From: Candidatus Cloacimonadota bacterium
GTDB lineage: Bacteria; Cloacimonadota; Cloacimonadia; Cloacimonadales; TCS61
Length of the DNA stretch: 32,241 nt
NCBI GenBank assembly: GCA_016935235.1
Contig: JAFGRJ010000086.1
Location: forward strand, 1-32,241
Direction of reading: 5' to 3'
How positions within the stretch are numbered: the stretch's first letter is position 1; each line of letters opens with the position of its first letter. The notes under the pieces were generated by a model. It had not been told where the DNA came from. It did no database searches and was given only the letters and a program-made list of their open reading frames with translations. Shown piece by piece: positions 1-8,183 of the stretch. The translations under genes were made by a program, and so were the position numbers.

Positions 1-918
1 CTGGCACAGACTATAATCATTGTAAGCATCAGCATATCTCAGGTAATTTCCCCGATACTTTTTAAACAGGTCTGTCAGATGATGATTGATTATATCCTGA
101 TCACTGACCTTTTTTTTCCGGAGGGCGTTAACTGACCATAATCTGGTGAAGAACTTGTTTAACATGATCATGATAAACGCTGCTGGTTCGTAATTTTCGA
201 TCAGATTTTCCAGGATCTGGAATGCTTTATTACGGTCTCTGATCCCCAGAGCGTCCTGCAGTTCGAATATTGAATTAGCTTTTGTCTTCCCAACGACTGC
301 ATAAACATCATCTTCAGTTATGACGCCTTCATTTTTCTTGAAAAGAATCAGTTTTTCCAGTTCACTGGCTGCCGTTAGAAAATGGCTGTCAATAAGGTTA
401 GCAAGAGTTTCGACAGCTTCACTTTTCATTTTGAGCTTACGTTGCCGGATTTCAGCACGAAGCCACTGGAGGAGATCTTTAGTGCCAAAGGGCTGTCTGC
501 ATTCTATTATAATGCCATTTTCTGTCATGATTTTATTCAATCTTGTCCTGGCGTCGAACTTTTCGCAGGTCAGGACCAGGAGGGAAGTGGGGGACGGAGT
601 ATGCAAATAGGCTTCCAGACCCGGATTATCTACAGATTTGAGCATATCGAAATTTTTTACTACAATAATGCGTTTATCGCTGATAAAGGGCATCATTTCA
701 AGCTGTTCACAAATTTCCAGGGCAGTGGTGTTGTCACCGTACAGAGTAACAAGATCAAATTCCTGCAGGTTCTGTTTGCCGTAGTGTTCAAGAATTGTGT
801 GCAGAATCTGGTCCTTGATGTAGCCTTCACTTCCGAAGATCACGTAGAGCTGGGATGAACGCAGGTTTGAGAATCTCTGCAGAAATTCATAATGACGCAT
901 TATCTTATCTGCTTTCAT
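1..918 (-). CDS. holA: DNA polymerase III subunit delta, 3' end cut by window edge
   Basis: The delta subunit opens the beta sliding clamp within the DnaX clamp-loader complex. The visible 306 codons show the family's N-terminal pattern: a start of the form YEFLQRF, then LYVIFGSEGYIKDQIL, the region around LEMMPFISDKRIIVVKN, and the later part with AASELEKLILF and IFELQDALGIRDRNKAF. Delta proteins are usually about 330-345 residues, so some 30-40 residues are missing past base 1. I chose the ATG at 918 because AGGA lies 7 bases upstream; a second in-frame ATG at 903 has a weaker site. The start overlaps the end of the upstream membrane-protein gene by 14 bases, which suggests translational coupling. 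Assignment rests on overall pattern, since delta has a degenerate ATPase core with no diagnostic motif. Confidence 0.85.
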   Translation of the reverse strand, partial: MKADKIMRHYEFLQRFSNLRSSQLYVIFGSEGYIKDQILHTILEHYGKQNLQEFDLVTLYGDNTTALEICEQLEMMPFISDKRIIVVKNFDMLKSVDNPGLEAYLHTPSPTSLLVLTCEKFDARTRLNKIMTENGIIIECRQPFGTKDLLQWLRAEIRQRKLKMKSEAVETLANLIDSHFLTAASELEKLILFKKNEGVITEDDVYAVVGKTKANSIFELQDALGIRDRNKAFQILENLIENYEPAAFIMIMLNKFFTRLWSVNALRKKKVSDQDIINHHLTDLFKKYRGNYLRYADAYNDYSLCQ

Positions 919-3400
919 TTTTATGTCCTGTTTCCCCCAGGGTCAATTCAGTGAAGATTGAACCCCAGACAGAGAAGATGCAGAAGAAGAAGAGCAGCCA
1001 GATACTGCGGTAAATCATGAATTCATCGTTATTGAGATATTGTTCGATAAATGAAACCAGTACGGTCATAACGAGGCCTCCGGACAGAGACAGCAATAAT
1101 CTCTGCCAGATAATCATACCACCTGCAAATCTTGTCAATAAACTACCTGCCAGGCAGGGCAGGATGACAAGTGCCCACCAGATATCCTTTAATTGAGGTA
1201 GAACCAGGTGGTGCTGTTGCCAGAGGTATTCAATTACGCCCATCAGGAAGCTGCCTAAAATCAGGATGAAGGGTGCATGCCAGATACGGGGAGGGATATT
1301 TCTGCGCCAGGCTTTTCTTTCCTGCATTTGTCTGCGGATAGTAAGAGGCCAGTTGTAGAAAAGTCTAAAAATCCAGTGCTCCAGAAGGGCTCCTTTTTCT
1401 CCGAAGACAGGTATCATATGCACTGCTTCGGTGGCCCAATGACCAGCCATGAAACGGGCCAGGGCAGGATAACGATAAGTCATCTGAATGGGGAAGGCCA
1501 GGTATCCGATATATTTGAAAAAGCTTAGAAAAACAGCAATATTGTAATTACGGAAATCCCTTTCTTTGATAACCAGATAAACAACATACAGTCCCCTGGC
1601 CAGTGATCCCGGTGATATCGGAATCACCTGGAACAGAGCGATGATGCTGAGACCGATAGCCCAGGCTTGAGCTGGAGGGAGTTCAGGGTGTGCCGCAGTA
1701 TAGAGTATGGCAAGCATAACAGATACGATCTGTGTTATAGGGATAGTGCACACATGTACTGCCAGGCTTTTCAGGTATTTCTGGATAAAGGGTTCATCTA
1801 TATGGGATTCGATGGTCATTGCATCATGCCGGGTAAGCATGTTTTTTCTGATACCATCAGCCAGCATATCCCGCAGCCATTTTTCTCTCAGGCTGGAGTT
1901 AAAATACAGTTGTAATGGCCTGATAAAAATATGATGCAGTCTTTGCCGGAAATAAAAACTATCAGTAAGGAACCTGTGGATGCTGGTAGGAAGAACAGAA
2001 AGGAGGCAGTGGATAAAATAGGCAATGACCTTACTTTCGATTCCAGCTATCTGCTGTGGCTTGATCCTGCGGGAGATTAACCAGTGGGAAAGGTTCTGCA
2101 GGAGGTTGGCTTTCCAGGTCAGACGAAGATAATGAAATGATGATGCCATTTTCCACAGGTGTTCTCTCTGCAGTGAGTTACAGGAGAATTTTATCAGAGC
2201 CTTGCCCAGCAGGGGTATAAATCCAGCAAGAAAGAGCAAAAAGGTGAGAAACATTGTTTTCTGCAGCTTATCTCCTGCTGTCTTATCGCAGATACCCGTG
2301 ATCTGCCAGCTTCTGATGGAGTTAACCAGGATCACCCGCCATAAACAACGGCTGTGAAATACCCTGATGTGATTATGGGTAATATCGATCTGGGAATTTC
2401 TATATTCTGCCTCCTGTTCCTGCAATTCGGACCGGAGTGCAGCCATATCTGCAAAATCCTGAGGGTGCTTATCCATGAAGGTTGCCAGTTTTTTAAGATT
2501 TCCCCGGTCGAACTGGACGATACTGCCTCTCAGGATTCCTCTGATGATTATAGAAAAGTCACCGGGGCTCATGGGCAGGAAGGGGAGCAGAGCAAGTCCT
2601 GCCCGGAAGTCGACTGCCACCAGGCCGGAGGCAGGATCATCGTTGGTGCTGTTCCTTTTCAGGCAGTTAGGCTGACTTTTCATGGTTGACCATTCATATT
2701 GACGGGCAATCTCACTGGCGCCGATTTCATGGAGAAGATCAACCAGTGCATGCATGAACCTGAATTTGGCTTTGAATTCAGGAGAATATTTTTCCCAAAG
2801 ATCTTTTTTATCTGTTTTCAGACTTCCAGACAAGAAATTGATCCGGTCGTCTGCTTCGAGTCGCCAGGTTCTGCCGTCAATCCACTCCAGCAGTTCTCCG
2901 CAACTGCCAAGATCATGGTCAATAAGGGTTCCCAGGATATCTGTGACATATTTATCGGAGCCAAATCTAATCCGGGCAGCTCGATGGATAAATTTCTGCC
3001 AGAGGGCGCCAGCCCTTGCTGCAGCGGGATTAACCTGTAATTGAAAAGGAGCCTGGAATCCGATTCGGTAAAGCAGATTACGAAATAATCTGGCCAGGAA
3101 TGTGGGGGGAATAAGTATTTTCAAGGCATAGGAATTATTTATCTGCAAAAGAGAGGAAGGGTTATTGCTATTATGTTTCAGGAGCTTGACCTGGTAAACC
3201 TGTCCTGCAAAGCCTCCTCCGACAAAATCAGTTACCTGAAGGGTAATACGAAGCGTATTTTCCCCGGCACCGAATGTTTTCAGATCATAGTTGAGTATGG
3301 AACCGGGCAGATACCGGAAATATTTATAGGGGCGCAATACGCCCAGGGAGATGAATTTTTGGTGAAGTTGCTCAAAATATTTCAAGACGGGTTCATCCAT
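905..3400 (-). CDS. Kinase-like domain fused to a polytopic membrane protein
   Basis: Function unknown. Residues about 55-275 look like a protein-kinase fold: glycine-rich loop VGGGFAGQVY (60-69), lysine strand YALKIL (91-96, Lys94), a hinge-like LLEWIDGRTW (170-179), SQPN with Asn245, and VDFRAG with Asp264 in the DFG position. No HRD-type catalytic aspartate is visible before Asn245 (the local sequence is EWSTMKSQPN), so this may be a pseudokinase or an atypical kinase. After a charged stretch (about 300-340), hydrophobic segments follow near 383-402, 456-472, 548-570, 580-596, 603-612, 621-640, 709-728, 740-757, 764-786 and 799-816, so the C-terminal 450 residues look membrane-embedded. 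There is no signal peptide, and the kinase-like part should be cytoplasmic. It begins 13 bases after the deacetylase gene and overlaps holA by 14 bases. Envelope polysaccharide or lipid handling is a guess from the neighbour. The kinase resemblance is by motif only. Confidence 0.75.
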   Translation of the reverse strand: MDEPVLKYFEQLHQKFISLGVLRPYKYFRYLPGSILNYDLKTFGAGENTLRITLQVTDFVGGGFAGQVYQVKLLKHNSNNPSSLLQINNSYALKILIPPTFLARLFRNLLYRIGFQAPFQLQVNPAAARAGALWQKFIHRAARIRFGSDKYVTDILGTLIDHDLGSCGELLEWIDGRTWRLEADDRINFLSGSLKTDKKDLWEKYSPEFKAKFRFMHALVDLLHEIGASEIARQYEWSTMKSQPNCLKRNSTNDDPASGLVAVDFRAGLALLPFLPMSPGDFSIIIRGILRGSIVQFDRGNLKKLATFMDKHPQDFADMAALRSELQEQEAEYRNSQIDITHNHIRVFHSRCLWRVILVNSIRSWQITGICDKTAGDKLQKTMFLTFLLFLAGFIPLLGKALIKFSCNSLQREHLWKMASSFHYLRLTWKANLLQNLSHWLISRRIKPQQIAGIESKVIAYFIHCLLSVLPTSIHRFLTDSFYFRQRLHHIFIRPLQLYFNSSLREKWLRDMLADGIRKNMLTRHDAMTIESHIDEPFIQKYLKSLAVHVCTIPITQIVSVMLAILYTAAHPELPPAQAWAIGLSIIALFQVIPISPGSLARGLYVVYLVIKERDFRNYNIAVFLSFFKYIGYLAFPIQMTYRYPALARFMAGHWATEAVHMIPVFGEKGALLEHWIFRLFYNWPLTIRRQMQERKAWRRNIPPRIWHAPFILILGSFLMGVIEYLWQQHHLVLPQLKDIWWALVILPCLAGSLLTRFAGGMIIWQRLLLSLSGGLVMTVLVSFIEQYLNNDEFMIYRSIWLLFFFCIFSVWGSIFTELTLGETGHKNESR

Positions 3401-3413
3401 GAAAAAAGTCCAA

Positions 3414-4601
3414 TCAGAGGATTTCCGGTAATTCAGACTGGAATAGAGCGGAGACAGGGACTATTTGGAAATTCAGTTTGGTTATTTCAGCAATGAATTT
3501 TTTCAGGTATTCATAATGTTTACTGGAAGCGCAATGTGATATGACCAGCATCTTCTCCCTGGAATTGCTGAGTTTCTGTAGCCTGTCCAGCTTGATCTGC
3601 AGTGTATTACCGGAGATGGTTGGGGTATCAAGGAAAAGTGTATTCTCGAAGGCAGGGATCATCATATCCATTGCCATCTTATAAGCGATTGACTCCTGGG
3701 TTGTCCGGCTGTCGACGAAATAGAGGCCGTTCTTTTTGAGAACACTGAGCACAGCGTTCATCACATCTCTGTCTGCCGTTGCGAGGGAGCCCATGTGATT
3801 ATTGGCACCAACACATAGAGGAAGGTTTTTCAGATAACCCTGGACTCTTTTCCTGATCTCTCCGCTGCTGTTGTGAGTATAGATAGCATCAGGGCCTGGA
3901 TCTATCTTAGGGTAGTTAAGGGGTTCCATTGGCATATGAATGATTATTTCGTGACCCGTTGCTGCAGCTCTGTTCATTACAGTGCGAGAATATTTCAAAT
4001 GAGGCAGGATGGCGAAGGTGACATTTGAATCGAGGCTGCAGAAAGCTTCCAGCAATTCTCCCTCGTAATAGCCGAAATCATCGACTACAATCGCCAGTTT
4101 TATTTGCCCGGATTTGTCTTTCTGGCTGTAGCGAGTGTAGTAGAGATTGACTGTATGGGAAATGGAATCAGCCTTGTCTTTGTATTCCAGAATCTGACGG
4201 TTACTGTTATTGGTTTCCAGTCCCTTTATTACCTGACCGCCAACGATTTCTACCTGACCGGTGATGATACTGTTGGCAAAATTAAGGTCCATGATATTAC
4301 TGTCTATGCCAATAGTATAGGAGATATTATTACTTTTCTTATTGATACTGTATTTATTATCCGGTACTCCCAGCAGTATTCTGGCATGATCGATAGCTTC
4401 AGTGATGGTCCTGGATTTATCTATATTCTGGGCGGGTACCTGAGACACTTTATATTTTGAGCGAAAAGGCATATTGACACGGTTATTAACCAGGAAATAA
4501 AGGACAAGAAGCAATAAAATTACAAAAAGAAAGGTATAGATCTGTTTTCTATCTGTTTTCTTCTTTCTGCGAATATTTTTTCTTCTTGTTTTTTTAAGCA
4601 T
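3414..4601 (-). CDS. Divergent polysaccharide deacetylase family protein (YibQ-like)
   Basis: This 395-residue protein has a very basic N-terminus (KKTRRKNIRRKKK), one membrane anchor (about 21-38) and a periplasmic C-terminal domain of the divergent polysaccharide deacetylase family (Pfam PF04748). Visible family motifs are LAIVVDDFGYY with Asp173-Asp174, FAILPHL, IIIHMPMEP (His222), GANNHMGS (His269) and LYFVDSRTTQES. The family shares the NodB fold, but its substrate is not established; a role in cell-wall or surface glycan processing is an inference. Residues about 50-165 form an N-terminal region I do not recognise. The ATG at 4601 has GGGAG 6 bases upstream. It is the first gene of a probable three-gene unit with the kinase-like membrane protein and holA. 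Confidence 0.85.
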   Translation of the reverse strand: MLKKTRRKNIRRKKKTDRKQIYTFLFVILLLLVLYFLVNNRVNMPFRSKYKVSQVPAQNIDKSRTITEAIDHARILLGVPDNKYSINKKSNNISYTIGIDSNIMDLNFANSIITGQVEIVGGQVIKGLETNNSNRQILEYKDKADSISHTVNLYYTRYSQKDKSGQIKLAIVVDDFGYYEGELLEAFCSLDSNVTFAILPHLKYSRTVMNRAAATGHEIIIHMPMEPLNYPKIDPGPDAIYTHNSSGEIRKRVQGYLKNLPLCVGANNHMGSLATADRDVMNAVLSVLKKNGLYFVDSRTTQESIAYKMAMDMMIPAFENTLFLDTPTISGNTLQIKLDRLQKLSNSREKMLVISHCASSKHYEYLKKFIAEITKLNFQIVPVSALFQSELPEIL

Positions 4602-4752
4602 ACTGAACTCCCAAATTGTTTATGACAATTTCTGCGCTGTTTTTTGAGTCAAGAAAATAATTGGGTAAAAACCGCAGAAACACTAAACAAAACCTGCCTG
4701 ATCTCTGACAATATCCGGCAGAAAATAGACAGCAGGGAAAAAATAGGCAATA

Positions 4753-4784
4753 ATATACCTTTTTTTACTTATTTCGGAAATAAA
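4753..4784 (-). promoter_or_regulatory. Possible promoter/operator upstream of the deacetylase gene
   Basis: A 15-base palindrome, TTATTTC-G-GAAATAA, spans 4770-4784. On the minus strand it is followed 11 bases later by TATATT (4758-4753), a good -10 match. The palindrome covers where a -35 box would sit, as expected for an operator or a factor-dependent promoter. The implied leader to the ATG at 4601 is about 145 bases. A separate TTGACT lies at 4652-4647 without a convincing -10. The rest of 4602-4852 shows no gene. The region is AT-rich, so a chance palindrome cannot be excluded. Confidence 0.25.
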
Positions 4785-4852
4785 GAGCGAAAAGTTGATC
4801 TTAAAAATTTTACCAAGAGTACTTTCCCTGCCGGAATGTAAAACAAAAAAAA

Positions 4853-4928
4853 TGGTGGGCGCTGAGGGACTTGAACCCCCGACCACCTGCTTGTAAGGCA
4901 GGCGCTCTCCCAACTGAGCTAAACGCCC
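4853..4928 (-). tRNA. tRNA-Val (anticodon UAC)
   Basis: The minus strand folds as a 76-base cloverleaf with encoded CCA. The acceptor stem is GGGCGTT with AGCGCCC, the D arm contains TAGCTCAGTTGGGAGAGC, the anticodon arm is CCTGC-CTTACAA-GCAGG, and the T arm contains GGTTCAAGTCC. The anticodon TAC (UAC) reads GUA and, with wobble, other valine codons. An eight-T run begins one base after CCA, which may act as the transcript end. It lies 68 bases after tRNA-Pro on the same strand. Confidence 0.96.
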
Positions 4929-4995
4929 TTTCGAGATGATAGAGAAATTTTTTTATTTCTCTTTGCTGTCAATTCTTTTTTCCGTATCCAGTACA

Positions 4996-5074
<79 letters not shown>

Positions 5075-5135
5075 CAGGCTTGTCACCAAAAAAAAGGGGG
5101 TAAGTGGAGTCAAGTTTTTTTGGATTCGAACCTGG

Positions 5136-7376
5136 TCAGAAGGTGGTGCCAAATTGAAAATGAGGTTCCCAGGTGTTTTCATCCAGGTTATAGGCATAAT
5201 CGAATCCGATGAGGCCAAAGGGACTGCGCACTCGCAATCCGAGGCCGGTGCCCTTCTTCATGGTCCAGAAATTGAATTTTTTCAGGCTGTTATAGCTGTC
5301 TCCCGCATCGAAGAAAAGGAGGCCAACAACCTGATCGCCAGCGATCGGCACCCCCAGTTCGGTGGAGAATAATATCTCGCGCAGACCACCTTCATCTGGT
5401 CCAACGGATCTGTCTGCATATCCCCTGATGCCATCCGGACCTGTCCCTCCCAGGTAGAAACGTTCATCGGGAGGAACATCCTTACCTCCATAACCAGTAA
5501 CGTAACCAAAACGCCACTTCGTTCTCAGAGCCAGTTCCCAGACGGTTTTGGAAAACCAGCTGACCTGGAGAATCTGTTTGAAGTAGTTAAAGTCACCCTG
5601 CAGCAGACCACCGGCAAACTCATTATAAATTGTGAATTGTGAGCCACTCGTAGGGAAAAAGATATTGTCACGGCTGTCTCGAGAAAAGGTCAGTGATAGG
5701 GCGCTCGTGTTCTGCCAGCCCTTGGCGTCGAGTTCCTGCAGGTTATTGGAGGCTTCGTCTTCCTCTCCTTTCAGGATGGAGTACCTTTTTGAATAAAGTG
5801 AATATCCGCCGACCAGCCGGGAATAATTCAGAAAACCCAGAGGATGTCCGAACCTTATTGATCCTCCGTTGGTCCTTACTTTATAAGTTTCCCATTCCTT
5901 TGTGGTATGATAAATATCGAAACCCATCAGTGTTGCGCTATCCATGAAATAGGGATTGGTGAAGTTAAAGCTGAAATTCTGGGTTTTCCCGCCAAATTCC
6001 CATTGTGCTCCTGCCTGCCAGGAATTACCAAAAAGGTTATTGTGTGATACGGCGAGTTGACCGACCAGCCCTTCCTGGCTGTTCAAGGCAACGCCACCGT
6101 TCGCTGAGCCCGACACCTTGTCGGTGAGATTGATGGTTATATCGATGTCACCGTTACGGTTTATGGGAGCGGAGGGTTCGGGATAAAGGTCAGGCTCGAA
6201 AAAACCCATGTTGTAGATATTGGACAATGTGCGGCGTAGTTTGGATTGCTGGTAGTAGTCACCCGGTGAAATTGCCAGGTGCCGTCGGATGATTTTCTCC
6301 TTGGTCTTGCGGTTCCCGGTGATGAATATTTTCCTGATCCTGGCTCTGGTATTCTCATTGATATCGAGTCTGATGTTGATATGATCGTCTTTCTTCTCCA
6401 GTTCGTGATCAAAATTGGAATAGATATAACCGTCTTCATAATACATGGCGGCAACACCGGAAAGCTGATCGTTGAATTTCTGCAGATTAAAGGTTTCATC
6501 TTCTTTGAATTTGAACTGGGAAGTTATCACCTCATCTGTAAAACGCTTGTTACCTGTAACAGAGACCTGCCCGAATTTATAGGAATCTCCTTCATAGAGG
6601 TAGATATCCAGAGCAAAACCATCTTCCTTGATGGTTTTATCCCAGGAAATAATTCTGGCATCGACAAATCCTTTCCTGTTGTAATATTCCACGATAAGAT
6701 CGAGATCCTGCTCAAATTTATCCTGCTCGAATTTGCCAGAACGGAACAGGCTGGCTTTCTTGGTTTTCATTTTTCCCAGGAGTTTCTTTTCCGGTATATC
6801 CTTGTTCCCATGGATGTTGATGGTACGAATCACAATCTTGCTGCCTTCCTGGATGATTATATTGAGATCAACAGCGTTATTAGTCTTCTCCAGGACTTCG
6901 AAATCGATCTGAGCCAGATGATAGCCTTTCTGCTTGTACTCATCAGCAATTTTCTTCTTAACCTCTTCCTGCAGGAAAGGAGACCAGTAATTACCCAGGT
7001 TCAGGGAGAGCAGTTCTTCCAGTTTTGCTGTCTTGATTTTATCATTTCCCTGGAAAGTTACATTTTCGATGAGGGGATACTCTGCGATGTCGATATGTAT
7101 AATAATCCCTGCTGGTAACTGTTCCCGGGAAATCAGGATATCTTTGAAGACTGCTAACTGGTAAAGGTCCTTGATAGTCTTGGCAACATCAGCATCATCT
7201 AGAATATCTCCTATCTGAAATACGATGAAGGACCTGATCAATTCGGTGTCAATATTGACATTGCCATTGACTTTAATATCCAGAATGAGATTGCTGCTGA
7301 ATTCGTCTTCTGCCCCAAGTACAACAGGGATTATTATCAGAAGCAGTAATAATCCTCTCCAACTGGTTCTTAACAT
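5136..7376 (-). CDS. bamA: Outer membrane protein assembly factor BamA (Omp85 family)
   Basis: BamA folds and inserts beta-barrel proteins into the outer membrane. The 746-residue protein starts with a signal peptide (SWRGLLLLLIIIPVVLGA, cut near residue 21-22). Five POTRA domains follow, at roughly 30-100, 101-180, 181-262, 263-342 and 343-420, each with the VTFQGN, INIHGN, VSVTGN or IFITGN type strand. The 16-strand barrel covers about 424-746. The loop-6 signature appears as GTGPDGIRGYADRSVGP, matching the (V/I)RGY/F motif, and the last residue is Phe, as in the beta signal. The ATG at 7376 has GGGAGG 4 bases upstream. Unlike many genomes, no skp/ompH or lpxD gene lies next to it: two tRNA genes follow and the rimP operon diverges upstream. 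Confidence 0.95.
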   Translation of the reverse strand: MLRTSWRGLLLLLIIIPVVLGAEDEFSSNLILDIKVNGNVNIDTELIRSFIVFQIGDILDDADVAKTIKDLYQLAVFKDILISREQLPAGIIIHIDIAEYPLIENVTFQGNDKIKTAKLEELLSLNLGNYWSPFLQEEVKKKIADEYKQKGYHLAQIDFEVLEKTNNAVDLNIIIQEGSKIVIRTINIHGNKDIPEKKLLGKMKTKKASLFRSGKFEQDKFEQDLDLIVEYYNRKGFVDARIISWDKTIKEDGFALDIYLYEGDSYKFGQVSVTGNKRFTDEVITSQFKFKEDETFNLQKFNDQLSGVAAMYYEDGYIYSNFDHELEKKDDHINIRLDINENTRARIRKIFITGNRKTKEKIIRRHLAISPGDYYQQSKLRRTLSNIYNMGFFEPDLYPEPSAPINRNGDIDITINLTDKVSGSANGGVALNSQEGLVGQLAVSHNNLFGNSWQAGAQWEFGGKTQNFSFNFTNPYFMDSATLMGFDIYHTTKEWETYKVRTNGGSIRFGHPLGFLNYSRLVGGYSLYSKRYSILKGEEDEASNNLQELDAKGWQNTSALSLTFSRDSRDNIFFPTSGSQFTIYNEFAGGLLQGDFNYFKQILQVSWFSKTVWELALRTKWRFGYVTGYGGKDVPPDERFYLGGTGPDGIRGYADRSVGPDEGGLREILFSTELGVPIAGDQVVGLLFFDAGDSYNSLKKFNFWTMKKGTGLGLRVRSPFGLIGFDYAYNLDENTWEPHFQFGTTF

Positions 7377-7542
7377 CTGACCTCCCAGTGTAAGCCTTTT
7401 CTAAACTGTGTTTAAAATATTTACTGCCTAATAAAGTCAATATTTTTTCCTGCGATTAATATCATTTCCCCGGAACAGGGATATTTTTAGCAGGGCAGGG
7501 ATTAAGTAGATGTAATTTTAAGAAATGTAAATAAATAACTGC

Positions 7543-7572
7543 TTGACAGAATACATGTCCCCAATTTTTTTG
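7543..7572 (+). promoter_or_regulatory. Candidate promoter of the rimP-nusA-infB operon
   Basis: TTGACA at 7543-7548 is a perfect -35 hexamer, but no TATAAT lies 16-18 bases on. TTTG at 7569-7572 sits 23 bases after the TTG, the arrangement of Bacteroidota promoters (-33 TTTG and -7 TAnnTTTG). The implied start near 7579 gives a leader of about 114 bases containing two hairpins. Confidence 0.4.
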
Positions 7573-7611
7573 AAAAGGGTTAAATATTTTACTGGAATGA
7601 TAGGTAAAAAA

Positions 7612-7637
7612 GCTGACACAAAGGTCAGCATTTTTTT
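7612..7637 (+). terminator. Terminator-like hairpin in the rimP-nusA leader (possible attenuator)
   Basis: GCTGAC (7612-7617) pairs with GTCAGC (7624-7629) around a 6-base loop, followed by A and seven T (7631-7637). This is a short intrinsic terminator shape. The minus strand also has a T run after the stem. No gene upstream on either strand needs it, because bamA and rimP diverge here. It therefore probably acts inside the rimP leader or ends a short RNA starting near 7579. A 6-bp stem is on the weak side. Confidence 0.5.
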
Positions 7638-7651
7638 GATATGGATATTAC

Positions 7652-7670
7652 ACCACTGGTTTTCAGTGGT
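7652..7670 (+). promoter_or_regulatory. Second hairpin in the rimP leader
   Basis: ACCACTG (7652-7658) pairs with CAGTGGT (7664-7670) around a five-base loop. The hairpin ends about 22 bases before the rimP start and has no T run, so it is not a terminator. It could protect the mRNA or compete with another fold. Confidence 0.35.
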
Positions 7671-7692
7671 TTAGTATTATTATAGGCATGAT

Positions 7693-8157
7693 ATGATGAA
7701 AAATGACCTGATGTTGAGGTTGGAAGAACTGACGAATGAAGTGTGTCGTGACCAGGGCGTATCCCTTTACGATATTGGGCTAAAGAATGCTCAAAAGGGC
7801 AAGATCCTGGTCGTTTACATCACCAAGATCGGCGGAGTGAGCCTGGGTGACTGCCAGCAGGTGAGTATTGAATTGGGTAATATGCTGGAAGTCGAAGACC
7901 TGATCCCGGAGAGATATTTCCTGGAAGTATCTTCACCCGGGCTGGAACGTGATCTCAGACTGAAAAAACATTATGTCAGTGCTATCAATGAAAAGGTCAA
8001 GATCACCTATAACAGAGAAGGGCATAATATTACCAGCCTGGGGACACTGAAGGAAGTACTGGTTGATCACCTGATTCTTGATATCGAAGGTGAAGAAGTC
8101 GCTATTTTTTTCACTGATATCAAGAAAGCCAGAACATATTTTGATTATAAAAGGTAG
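7693..8157 (+). CDS. rimP: Ribosome maturation factor RimP
   Basis: RimP assists assembly of the 30S subunit, at the step involving the S12/S5 region. The 154-residue length is normal for the family. The N-terminal domain shows YDIGLKNAQKGKILVVYI and the signature DCQQVSIELGNMLEVEDLIPERYFLEVSSPGLERDL (read in overlapping pieces around residues 55-95), and the C-terminal Sm-like domain covers about 100-154. The first of two adjacent ATG codons (7693, 7696) was chosen; AGG lies 6 bases upstream. It is the first gene of the nusA-infB operon, as in most bacteria, with nusA 26 bases downstream. Confidence 0.95.
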   Translation: MMKNDLMLRLEELTNEVCRDQGVSLYDIGLKNAQKGKILVVYITKIGGVSLGDCQQVSIELGNMLEVEDLIPERYFLEVSSPGLERDLRLKKHYVSAINEKVKITYNREGHNITSLGTLKEVLVDHLILDIEGEEVAIFFTDIKKARTYFDYKR

Positions 8158-8183
8158 ATTTAAGTTCTAAAGAGGTAATTAGA

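Larger units (their letters stand above)
7377..7692. other. Divergent intergenic region between bamA and rimP
   Basis: This 316-base gap holds no coding sequence I can support. It must carry promoters in both directions. Minus-strand TTGACT at 7440-7435 may be the -35 of bamA, but I see no good -10 at normal spacing. On the plus strand it carries the rimP promoter candidate and two hairpins, listed separately. The rest is AT-rich. Confidence 0.7.

Noticed and set aside
382-858. A 158-codon plus-strand frame at the left edge
   Set aside because: It lies opposite the partial holA gene, whose minus-strand translation matches the delta subunit pattern.
4644-4841. A 65-codon plus-strand frame between the deacetylase gene and tRNA-Val
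   Set aside because: No ribosome-binding site or recognisable domain, and it runs through the probable promoter region of the minus-strand unit.
6279-7118. A 279-codon open frame on the plus strand inside bamA
   Set aside because: It is the antisense of bamA, which has clear POTRA and barrel motifs. The frame has no recognisable domain and no ribosome-binding site.
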